A stretch of 6,079 nucleotides of DNA from Candidatus Uhrbacteria bacterium (lineage in GTDB: Bacteria > Patescibacteriota > Patescibacteriia > 2-12-FULL-60-25), in assembly GCA_014728435.1 (NCBI GenBank), contig WJLP01000022.1:1-6079 (forward strand), read 5' to 3'. Below the pieces are notes generated by a model. The model was not told the origin of the DNA. It saw only the letters and a list, made by a program, of their open reading frames with translations, and made no database searches. Numbering within the stretch: the first letter of the stretch is position 1; each line of letters opens with the position of its first letter. Of the stretch, positions 1-5,047 are shown piece after piece. Made by a program: the position numbers and the translations under genes.

Positions 1-816
1 ATTGCCATGGCATCCTCTTTTGATCAAATCGGCCCGCTCACAAAATCCGCGGAAGACGCCGCTCTCGTACTTTCCGTAATCCAAGGCCAAGATAAAGCCG
101 ACCAAACCACGGCAAATATCGAAGCCTTCACTCCAAACTGGCAAGAGTCGCTTCAAGGCGTAAAAATCGGTTGGCCGCGCCAAGCCTGGGAATCCGACGG
201 CATAGAAGATCATGTCCGCGAGCGCGCGCAAAACGCTCTGGACCGGCTAAAATCGCTCGGCGCCGAACTTGTGGAAATAGATCTGCCGTACATCGATGAA
301 GCGCTTGCAGTTTACTATCTGCTCATGCCATCCGAAGTCTCGGCCAACTTGGCGCGTTTTGACGCCATTCGCTACGGCGCGCGCAAACAAAATTTGCCGT
401 TATTCGAAACCTATGCCGAATCACGCGCCGAAAACCTCGGCTCCGAAGTCCAACGTCGTATCCTTATCGGAACATTTGCACTCTCATCCGGTTATATAGA
501 TGCCTACTATGTGCATGCTAAAAAAGTGCAGACCCTAATCCGCGAGGGCTACAAAAAAGCTTTTGAATCTGTTGATCTCATCGTAACGCCAACTGCACCT
601 ACGACAGCTTTCAAACTTGGTGAAAAACTATCGGATCCTCTCTCAATGTATCTCGAAGACATCTTCACTGTCTCAGCCAACGTCACCGGCCTGCCAGCGC
701 TCTCTATCCCATGTCCATCAGATGGCCAGATGCCTGTAGGCTTGCATCTTCTTTCACCCTGGTTCGAAGAGGCAAAATTATTATCAACCGCAAAAGTTTT
801 TCAAGATCAACAATAA
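1..816 (+). CDS. gatA: GatA, Asp-tRNA(Asn)/Glu-tRNA(Gln) amidotransferase subunit A, 3' part
   Basis: Subunit A of the GatCAB complex is the cytoplasmic amidase that releases ammonia from glutamine, so that Glu-tRNA(Gln) or Asp-tRNA(Asn) can be converted to the correctly charged amide form. The frame is open from base 1 (Ile-Ala before the first Met), so the gene begins upstream and the ATG at 7 is an internal codon. About 270 C-terminal residues are present of a family length near 480. Family blocks are clear: ASSFDQIGPLTKS at the start, then NLARFDAIRYG, RRILIGTFALSSGY-DAYY, VTPTAPTTAF and DPLSMY-DIFT-NVTGLPALSIP. The Ser-cisSer-Lys catalytic residues of amidase-signature enzymes lie in the missing N-terminal half, so activity cannot be judged here. 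The stop is TAA at 814-816 and the next gene begins 3 nt later, so the two are almost certainly co-transcribed. Confidence 0.96.
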   Translation: MAMASSFDQIGPLTKSAEDAALVLSVIQGQDKADQTTANIEAFTPNWQESLQGVKIGWPRQAWESDGIEDHVRERAQNALDRLKSLGAELVEIDLPYIDEALAVYYLLMPSEVSANLARFDAIRYGARKQNLPLFETYAESRAENLGSEVQRRILIGTFALSSGYIDAYYVHAKKVQTLIREGYKKAFESVDLIVTPTAPTTAFKLGEKLSDPLSMYLEDIFTVSANVTGLPALSIPCPSDGQMPVGLHLLSPWFEEAKLLSTAKVFQDQQ

Positions 817-819
817 TCT

Positions 820-1302
820 ATGTTTGAAGAAACCGTCTTTTATAGCGAAACTGCCTCAGGCGGTTTATCAACTTTTAACCTAATCGGAGCCATACTTTTG
901 GGATGTCTTGTATTGATTCTGCTCATCGTCGCAATCATCTGGCTGAAAAAGAAGCTCTCGCGCCCGGAATTGTACGGCCTAACACGAGAAGAGGTCGCTA
1001 AGCGCTGGCAACAAATCATGGCAACTAGCAAGCAAAATGGCGACATGGGCTTAAAACTCGCCATCATCGAAGCAGATAACCTCCTAGACGCGGCTCTAAA
1101 ATCCCTCGTAATGCAAGGCGATACCCTTGGTGAACGTTTGAAATTCGCTTGTTATAAATATCCAAAACTAAAAAACGTCTGGTGGGCGCACAAGCTCCGC
1201 AATAACCTCGTCCACGACCACTCATTCAGACTCAACGCCGGTCAGGCAAAGAAAGCGCTGGGGGAGTTTGAAAAAGCGCTGAAAGAATTGAAAATTCTTT
1301 AA
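820..1302 (+). CDS. Membrane-anchored protein with HEPN-like C-terminal domain
   Basis: A 160-residue protein of unknown role. Residues 1-19 are polar, 20-42 form one strongly hydrophobic transmembrane helix, and KKK at 43-45 suggests that the rest faces the cytoplasm. The C-terminal part (about 52-160) is predicted helical. It contains AHKLRNNLVHDH, in which R127-x4-H132 with Asn after the Arg fits the RX4-6H motif of HEPN domains, a helical superfamily that includes many RNases and nucleotide-binding modules. A GERL segment (104-107) and an amphipathic final helix also fit that fold. The domain call rests on the motif and helix pattern only, so RNase activity is not established. The gene starts 3 nt after gatA with no Shine-Dalgarno site and probably relies on translational coupling. 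Its TAA (1300-1302) lies inside the outer edge of the left inverted repeat of the next element. Confidence 0.85.
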   Translation: MFEETVFYSETASGGLSTFNLIGAILLGCLVLILLIVAIIWLKKKLSRPELYGLTREEVAKRWQQIMATSKQNGDMGLKLAIIEADNLLDAALKSLVMQGDTLGERLKFACYKYPKLKNVWWAHKLRNNLVHDHSFRLNAGQAKKALGEFEKALKELKIL

Positions 1303-1340
1303 TTAAGAATCTGAGAATCTGGAATCTGAGTATCTAAGCT
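1300..1340 (+). repeat. Left inverted repeat, built of GAATCTGA-like units
   Basis: This arm pairs with 1730-1770 at 38 of 41 positions. Mismatches fall at 1305/1765, 1331/1739 and 1337/1733. Inside it are four near-tandem units of 7-8 nt: GAATCTGA (1307-1314), GAATCTG (1315-1321), GAATCTGA (1322-1329) and GTATCTAA (1330-1337). Its outer end contains the stop codon of the HEPN-like gene, and its inner end is 2 nt before the ATG of the four-helix-bundle gene. Confidence 0.9.
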
Positions 1341-1765
1341 CTATGAATAATGATGATAAGGAGAAGATTAAGAATTTCTATGACATTTATACTTGGCAAC
1401 AAGCTCATGAACTTGTTGTTGAGATTTATAAAATTACAAAAACATTTCCCAAAGATGAAACCTACGGACTCATAAGCCAATTACGTCGCGCAGCAGTTTC
1501 TGTCACTAGTAATATCGCTGAGGGATTTAGTCGGAAAAGTGTAAAAGAAAAAGCTCAGTTTTACGATTATGCAAGAGCCTCCATATCAGAAATACAAAGT
1601 CAGCTGTTTGTATCGAGGGATGTAGGCTATATCTCAACCGAAGAGTGCAATCATCTTTTCTTGAAATCAGTTAGCGTTCATAAATTACTAAATCGCTTTA
1701 TGGCAGGTCTCAAGAATCTTTAATAACCCAGCATAGATTCTCAGATTCCAGATTCTCAGATTCTA
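1306..1765 (+). mobile_element. Candidate four-helix-bundle (IVP-type) insertion cassette with inverted repeats and AATTA flanks
   Basis: A 460-bp unit that is almost entirely one gene (1343-1723) between two inverted repeats. The core arms 1306-1338 and 1732-1764 match at 31 of 33 positions when one is reverse-complemented. AATTA occurs directly outside each end (1301-1305 and 1766-1770), as expected of a 5-bp target duplication. Removing the cassette plus one AATTA leaves TAA-TT-ATG, a close junction between the upstream gene and lgt like the 3-nt gatA junction. Four sampled 60-nt rows of the inner gene hold 90 G/C of 240 bases (about 37%). Single rows of gatA and lgt gave 52% and 65%. Intervening sequences in bacterial 23S rRNA have the same plan (a base-paired stem with an IVP gene in the loop), but this copy sits between protein genes. 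No transposase is present, so mobility is inferred. Confidence 0.65.
1343..1723 (+). CDS. Four-helix-bundle protein, 23S rRNA-IVP family (TIGR02436/PF05635-like)
   Basis: A 126-residue protein, full length for the family. Diagnostic blocks are visible: YTWQQAHELVVEIYKITKTFP (17-36), ETYGLISQLRRAAVSVTSNIAEG (39-61), then a helix with FYDYARASISEIQSQL (73-88) and a final helix from GYISTEEC onward. The family is named for proteins encoded in intervening sequences of 23S rRNA. It also includes Avd, the basic accessory protein of diversity-generating retroelements, which binds nucleic acid. The molecular role of stand-alone members is unknown, and nucleic-acid binding here is inferred from relatives. 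There is no Shine-Dalgarno site before the ATG. The gene fills nearly the whole space between the inverted repeats (3 nt from ATG to the left arm, 6 nt from stop to the right arm) and is visibly more AT-rich than its neighbours, which supports separate ancestry. Confidence 0.93.
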   Translation: MNNDDKEKIKNFYDIYTWQQAHELVVEIYKITKTFPKDETYGLISQLRRAAVSVTSNIAEGFSRKSVKEKAQFYDYARASISEIQSQLFVSRDVGYISTEECNHLFLKSVSVHKLLNRFMAGLKNL

Positions 1766-1770
1766 AATTA
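1730..1770 (-). repeat. Right inverted repeat, partner of 1300-1340
   Basis: Read on the minus strand, this arm repeats the left one: AGAATCTG, AGAATCTG, GAATCTGA, GAATCTAT in register. The stretch 1734-1764 has a single mismatch to its partner. Base 1770, the last of the arm, is the A of the lgt start codon. In RNA the two arms would form a stem of about 41 bp enclosing the whole four-helix-bundle gene. Confidence 0.9.
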
Positions 1771-2543
1771 TGATTCCTTACTTCCAATTCACATCCATTC
1801 CACTTGGTCCAATCAATATCCAAGTCTGGGGCTTGCTTGTCGCGCTCGGTCTTTTGGTCGGTACGCTGGTAAGTGCCGGCCGCGCCAGGCAACAGGGGAT
1901 TGATTCCAAATTAATTTGGGACGGGGCCTTTTGGGCACTTCTTGCTGCATTTATCGGGGCGCGGATCTTCCATGTCTTGTTTTACGATTTCGGTCATTAT
2001 CTCGCCAATCCGATAGATGCCATCAACCCGGCCGAACCCGGCTTTTCGGTTATCGGCGGCTTTATCGGTGCATCGCTCACTGTCATCTACTGGATTTACA
2101 AGCATAAACAGCCTTTTCTCAAGTTTGCCGACGCCGCCATTTTCGGCTTGCCATTTGGCCTGGCCATCGGTCGCATCGGCTGCTTCCTGATCCACGACCA
2201 CCCCGGAATCGCCTGTGCCTCCAATCCACTCTGCGTCATCTACCCGGATGGCGTTGCCCGCCACGACCATGGACTCTACCTCTCCATCCTGGGCGCTATC
2301 ACGGCCGCAACCTTTTTAGTTCTAGGTCGCAAGCACCGTCCCGCGGGTTTTTTCCTCGCGCTTTACATCATTATCTATTCAGTCGTCAGATTCTTCCTCG
2401 ATTTCTACCGCGCCATCGACGCAACGTATTTTCATCTCACGCCAACACAATGGTTGCTCATTCCTCTCGCGGCAATCGGAATTTGGCTGATGGTAAAAAC
2501 TAAGCTCCGCCTGAGTCGCGCTAGTTCGCAAACCTCGTCTTGA
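1770..2543 (+). CDS. lgt: Lgt, phosphatidylglycerol-prolipoprotein diacylglyceryl transferase (divergent)
   Basis: An integral membrane enzyme that moves diacylglycerol from phosphatidylglycerol to the lipobox cysteine of prolipoproteins, the first step of lipoprotein maturation. At 257 residues with about seven hydrophobic segments, it fits the family. Landmarks are the N-terminal MIPYFQ and VWGLL, GGFIGA (96-101), the signature region GRIGCFLIHDHPG (134-146), RHDHGLY (164-170) and SVVRFFLDFYR (204-214). R135 and R207 match the conserved arginines known as R143 and R239 in E. coli. Several usual residues differ: the HGG motif reads IGG (95-97), and the signature GRxGNFxNxE has Cys, His and His at the N, N and E positions (138, 142, 144). 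Neither of the two DsbA-like proteins nor the 141-residue membrane protein in this window shows a lipobox, so the substrates lie elsewhere. There is no Shine-Dalgarno site, because the ATG abuts the cassette's right repeat. The stop is TGA. Confidence 0.92.
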   Translation: MIPYFQFTSIPLGPINIQVWGLLVALGLLVGTLVSAGRARQQGIDSKLIWDGAFWALLAAFIGARIFHVLFYDFGHYLANPIDAINPAEPGFSVIGGFIGASLTVIYWIYKHKQPFLKFADAAIFGLPFGLAIGRIGCFLIHDHPGIACASNPLCVIYPDGVARHDHGLYLSILGAITAATFLVLGRKHRPAGFFLALYIIIYSVVRFFLDFYRAIDATYFHLTPTQWLLIPLAAIGIWLMVKTKLRLSRASSQTSS

Positions 2544-2572
2544 TTTAAGATGATGTGAGATTAATGCAATTA

Positions 2573-2648
2573 AGCTCGGAGGGTTTGAACTGGACAAAAG
2601 TCTCAAGATCTGCCACCCTAACTCCAGCTCTTTAGAAAGGAGTGGTAG
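2573..2648 (+). promoter_or_regulatory. Structured leader with mutually exclusive pairings around the ribosome site
   Basis: A long imperfect hairpin can form here. AGCT 2573-2576 pairs with 2626-2629, GGAG 2578-2581 with CTCC 2622-2625, and GGT 2582-2584 with ACC 2615-2617. TTGA 2585-2588 pairs with TCAA 2603-2606, and GAC 2593-2595 with GTC 2600-2602 around an AAAA loop. The same CTCC can instead join ACTCC 2621-2625 to GGAGT 2639-2643, with ACC 2615-2617 to GGT 2644-2646. This second pairing would bury the Shine-Dalgarno site. The layout resembles a translational switch, but no known riboswitch class is recognised and the folds were drawn by eye. A weak promoter (TTGATT 2540-2545, 19 nt, TGCAAT 2565-2570) could start the RNA near 2577. 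Confidence 0.4.
2634..2642 (+). promoter_or_regulatory. Strong Shine-Dalgarno site
   Basis: AGAAAGGAG ends 6 nt before the ATG at 2649 and is complementary to the usual 3' end of bacterial 16S rRNA. It fixes the start of the downstream gene. It stands out because the other complete genes here lack such a site. Confidence 0.85.
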
Positions 2649-3074
2649 ATGAGCGGTAAAGACATGCGAGCGGCGATCGCGCTTTATGTAATCTGCTTAT
2701 TGGCAAGTTGGAGTTGGGTGGCTCACCGTATACATCCGCTGTCTTTTGGTACCGGTATTTTTACGCTAATCCTCACCGTTTTTTGTTTCTACACTATGTG
2801 GCGCGTCGTGCAATACACCGCCAGACAGAGCGGATGGAAACAAATCGGTTTTGTGTCCAAAATGGAACCCACATTCATGGCTCTGCGTTATCCTTTGTAC
2901 TTGCAGGCAATTTTGGACATCAACTTCATTCTGGCGCTGTTGACAGCTGAATATCTCAACAACTTTCAACGATTTTTCATGCTTCTGCTCGATCTCTGCG
3001 TCATTTTTTTCATCGCCCGCAAATGGCATGAATTTATGAAAAGTAGTCAATTCTCAACACTTCGATCTCTCTAA
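2649..3074 (+). CDS. Small multi-pass membrane protein of unknown function
   Basis: 141 residues with four probable transmembrane helices: about 7-24, 34-56, 83-101 and 104-123. A basic loop between helices 2 and 3 (QYTARQSGWKQIGFVSK, 55-71) and a charged C-terminus (RKWHEFMKSS, 124-133) suggest that both face the cytoplasm. I recognise no family, and there are no obvious catalytic motifs or cysteine pairs. The start is secured by a strong Shine-Dalgarno site 6 nt upstream. The gene follows lgt after about 105 nt containing a foldable leader, and it ends in a hairpin that includes its own TAA, so it may be a single-gene unit. Its coding status is supported by the ribosome site, the hydrophobic helix pattern and the terminators. 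No function can be assigned. Confidence 0.82.
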   Translation: MSGKDMRAAIALYVICLLASWSWVAHRIHPLSFGTGIFTLILTVFCFYTMWRVVQYTARQSGWKQIGFVSKMEPTFMALRYPLYLQAILDINFILALLTAEYLNNFQRFFMLLLDLCVIFFIARKWHEFMKSSQFSTLRSL

Positions 3075-3085
3075 GAGAGTCTTTT
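3064..3085 (+). terminator. Terminator-like hairpin overlapping the stop codon
   Basis: CTCTC 3067-3071 pairs with GAGAG 3075-3079 across the 3-nt loop TAA, which is the stop codon. GA 3064-3065 with TC 3080-3081 extends the stem around one bulged T. TTTT (3082-3085) follows. The short T-run makes it weaker than the next hairpin. Confidence 0.45.
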
Positions 3086-3104
3086 ACCGAAACTTCCTTG
3101 ATTC

Positions 3105-3131
3105 TAATCCTGATTACCGGGATTATTTTTT
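3105..3131 (+). terminator. Rho-independent terminator
   Basis: TAATCCTG (3105-3112) pairs with CGGGATTA (3118-3125) across a 5-nt loop, giving an 8-bp stem with one G-T pair. Six T's (3126-3131) follow at once. It ends transcription of the upstream membrane-protein gene and separates it from the redox region. Confidence 0.75.
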
Positions 3132-3218
3132 ATATCGCTGTCGATCCGACTAATTGCTGGATTATAAATTACAGATTCTGGATTTTTCACGAAGTATAAA
3201 AAATCAAACTCCAAAACG

Positions 3219-3248
3219 TTGTACTCGGCACCCGGTACATGGTACGAT
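3219..3248 (+). promoter_or_regulatory. Candidate trxB promoter
   Basis: TTGTAC (3219-3224), an 18-nt spacer and TACGAT (3243-3248) resemble sigma-70 boxes only moderately. The ATG at 3258 lies 10 nt past the -10 box, so a transcript from here would be nearly leaderless, as for the gene at 4333. The spacer contains repeated GGTAC words (3234-3238 and 3241-3245). The rest of the gap from 3132 holds AT-rich sequence with alternative TATAAA words at 3163 and 3195. Confidence 0.35.
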
Positions 3249-3257
3249 AAATAAGTT

Positions 3258-4169
3258 ATGTATGATTGCATCATAATCGGCGGCGGCCCCGCCGGTATGG
3301 CGGCCTCGGTCTATCTCGCGCGCCAAAAAATCAACTTTCTACTGCTGGCGGGCAATCTGGGCGGGCAAACCATTTGGAGCTCGCAAATCGAAAATTATCT
3401 GGGTTTCCATCTCCTCGACGGCCCGGAAATGGTAAAAAAGTTTACGGAGCATCTCAATGATTATGAAGATATTTTTGAAATGAAGAAAGGGGAATTCGCC
3501 GCTGATGTCCAAAAAGTAAAAGATGGCTTTAAAGTCACCACGGCAAAAGGTGAATACAAGGCTAAAACAATCCTCGTCGCAACCGGTACAAAGCATCGTG
3601 AACTGGACGTTCCGGGTGAGCAAGAATTTAAAAACAAAGGCGTAACTTATTGCGCCACCTGTGACGCGCCTTTATTCAAAGACAAACAATGCTACGTTGT
3701 CGGCGGAGGCAACAACGCCATGGAGGCCGCGCTTTTCCTGTCCAAATACACGGACAAGATCACCATCTTATCCATCAACCCCGAACTTGAAGGCGAGGAA
3801 GTTCTAATCGATAAAGTCCAAGCCGACCCTAATATTCGCTTCGTGGGCCAAGCTAAAACAATCGCCATCACGGGCGAAGAAATGGTCAACGGCATTACCT
3901 ACAAAGACGCGCATGACAAAGAGATACATGAATCTGCACAAGGTGTCTTCATTGAGATCGGTCTGGAACCGATTACGGACTTCATCAATATCGTGGATAA
4001 AAACAAATGGAATGAAATAGAAATCGACAAAAGTAATGCCACGTCCGAAGAGAGGATATGGGCCGCGGGCGACTGCACGGACGTAACCGAAAAACAAATC
4101 GCGGTCGCAGTCGGCGAAGGCTCCAAAGCCTCCCTGCAAATCATTAAATATCTACAGTCTGAACCTTGA
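3258..4169 (+). CDS. trxB: TrxB-like pyridine nucleotide-disulfide reductase (thioredoxin reductase family)
   Basis: A 303-residue flavoprotein of the thioredoxin reductase/AhpF type, full length. In order: FAD dinucleotide motif GGGPAG (8-13), GGQTIW-S-IENYLGF (35-50), ATGT (109-112), redox-active CATC (132-135), second nucleotide motif GGGNNA (149-154), and the FAD-contacting WAAGDCTDV (268-276). The enzyme should pass electrons from a pyridine nucleotide through FAD and the CATC pair to a thioredoxin-like partner in the cytoplasm. The HRRxxxR motif that marks NADPH-dependent thioredoxin reductases is missing. That position reads SINPELEGEEVLIDK (172-186), which resembles the NADH-using AhpF. 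NADPH use is therefore doubtful, and NADH or another donor is plausible. The first ATG gives a normal N-terminus (MYDCIIIGGG). No Shine-Dalgarno site precedes it. The stop is TGA. The two DsbA-like genes downstream are on the same strand but seem to have their own promoters. Confidence 0.93.
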   Translation: MYDCIIIGGGPAGMAASVYLARQKINFLLLAGNLGGQTIWSSQIENYLGFHLLDGPEMVKKFTEHLNDYEDIFEMKKGEFAADVQKVKDGFKVTTAKGEYKAKTILVATGTKHRELDVPGEQEFKNKGVTYCATCDAPLFKDKQCYVVGGGNNAMEAALFLSKYTDKITILSINPELEGEEVLIDKVQADPNIRFVGQAKTIAITGEEMVNGITYKDAHDKEIHESAQGVFIEIGLEPITDFINIVDKNKWNEIEIDKSNATSEERIWAAGDCTDVTEKQIAVAVGEGSKASLQIIKYLQSEP

Positions 4170-4213
4170 TTAACATGATTCACACGCATATTAAACTTGA
4201 TTACTTTGGAGAT

Positions 4214-4250
4214 AATTAATTTATACATGTAGTAAGCATGATTAATTTTT
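4214..4250 (+). terminator. Weak AT-rich terminator candidate after trxB
   Basis: AATTAAT (4214-4220) pairs with ATTAATT (4241-4247). CATG (4226-4229) pairs with CATG (4237-4240) inside, with TTATA bulged. T's run to 4250. The stem is AT-rich, so strength is uncertain. The stretch before it has repeated CTTGATTA (4165-4172 and 4196-4203) and CATGATT (4174-4180 and 4237-4243) words. Confidence 0.3.
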
Positions 4251-4276
4251 GTTTGTAAATCGCTTTGAAAACGGGG

Positions 4277-4291
4277 TTCAGACAGTCTGAA
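4277..4291 (+). promoter_or_regulatory. Perfect dyad, possible operator
   Basis: TTCAGAC-A-GTCTGAA is a perfect 7-bp inverted repeat around one central base, ending 4 nt before the -35 box of the next promoter, a usual place for a regulator site. ACAGTCTGAA recurs at 4154-4163 in the 3' end of trxB. GTCTGAACC at 4157-4165 is the reverse complement of GGTTCAGAC at 4275-4283. No regulator can be named. Confidence 0.5.
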
Positions 4292-4295
4292 AGAT

Positions 4296-4324
4296 TTGAC
4301 TCCGGCTTGGCGTATCACTACAAT
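4296..4324 (+). promoter_or_regulatory. Sigma-70 type promoter giving a leaderless transcript
   Basis: TTGACT (4296-4301), exactly 17 nt, then TACAAT (4319-4324): five of six consensus bases in each box at ideal spacing. Transcription should start 7-9 nt past the -10 box, around 4331-4333. The ATG is at 4333 and no ribosome site exists, so translation is probably leaderless. Confidence 0.75.
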
Positions 4325-4332
4325 AGACCTTT

Positions 4333-4992
4333 ATGAATTCTGAAGACCAAATCAGAAAAATTTTCCTTATCGGTGTCAGCTTTTTGCTGGTTATTATTGT
4401 TGGTGGCCTGGGTTGGGCCATTTTCGCTGAAAACGATGATGGTCAAAATATTGATCCCAATATCACATTTAACGACAACCGTAATCCCGAAACCGGCCCT
4501 TCTGACGCAAAAGTCACCGTCCGCATCTACAGCGATTTCCAGTGCCCGGCCTGTAAAATCGCGGAATCCGAGCTTGCTATAATCAGAACCGAATACCAAG
4601 ATCGGGTACGCTTTATCTGGAACGATTTTCCGCTCACCAACATCCATCCCAATGCCCCGGTCGCGGCCCTGGCCGCGCGTTGTGCCGGCGAGCAGGGTAG
4701 ATTTTGGGAATATGCTGAGAAAATATACGAATCTCAGGAAGAATGGGAATACTCCACATCTCCCAGAAATCACTTTTTTGAACTCGTAAACGAACTGAAT
4801 CTCAATGAAGAAAAATTCAACCAATGTTTATTCGACGAGAACATCATGGATTTGATTGAAAAAGATTTTCAAGAAGCGATAGCTATGAACCTAAACTCTA
4901 CGCCCACATTCTTTATCAATCGCAAAATGATAACCGGAGCCATGGATCAAGCCTCCTGGCGCCAAGAACTCGATTCAGCCCTCGCGAAATAG
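4333..4992 (+). CDS. Membrane-anchored DsbA-like thioredoxin-fold protein (CPAC)
   Basis: 219 residues. A single hydrophobic helix at 10-32, with few charges before it, anchors the protein so that the rest lies outside the membrane. The domain from about 58 onward is a DsbA/BdbD-like thioredoxin fold (Thioredoxin_4 type). It has strand VTVRIYSDFQ, active site CPAC (71-74), the helical insertion with AARCAGEQGRFWEY (114-127), and the cis-proline loop STPTFFIN (189-196). A second cysteine pair, C117 and C165, lies where relatives have a structural disulfide. The likely role is to form or rearrange disulfides in exported proteins. The redox direction depends on the partner, and no DsbB or VKOR is seen here. 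The residues between the CPAC cysteines differ from the CPFC of the next gene, so the two may have different redox potentials. A leaderless start is indicated by the promoter position. Confidence 0.92.
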   Translation: MNSEDQIRKIFLIGVSFLLVIIVGGLGWAIFAENDDGQNIDPNITFNDNRNPETGPSDAKVTVRIYSDFQCPACKIAESELAIIRTEYQDRVRFIWNDFPLTNIHPNAPVAALAARCAGEQGRFWEYAEKIYESQEEWEYSTSPRNHFFELVNELNLNEEKFNQCLFDENIMDLIEKDFQEAIAMNLNSTPTFFINRKMITGAMDQASWRQELDSALAK

Positions 4993-5047
4993 CATTTGTA
5001 GTATTGGCTTGACCATTATAGGCTGTCAAATATCAACTAAATAAAGA

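Noticed and set aside
7..9. ATG at 7 as the start of gatA
   Set aside because: The frame is open upstream and the protein begins in the middle of a conserved GatA block, so this is an internal methionine.
1307..1337. CRISPR-like repeat array
   Set aside because: The units are only 7-8 nt with no spacers between them, and there are no cas genes.
1300..1770. Diversity-generating retroelement, because the four-helix-bundle protein is related to Avd
   Set aside because: There is no reverse transcriptase, and no template or variable repeat with adenine-biased differences in the window.
1911..2270. Minus-strand open frames opposite lgt, and others opposite trxB and the DsbA-like genes
   Set aside because: They overlap well-identified genes, show no recognisable motifs, and are expected from the codon use of the real strand.
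2573..2630. tRNA-like gene on the minus strand, suggested by a TTCAAAC word and D-arm-like sequence
   Set aside because: The bases on either side of the TTCAAAC loop do not pair as a T-stem (only the closing G-C fits), and no proper anticodon arm or CCA end is seen.
5015..5029. Minus-strand promoter with TATAAT and TTGACA between the two DsbA-like genes
   Set aside because: The boxes are only 3 nt apart, far from the needed 16-18 nt, and no minus-strand gene lies downstream.
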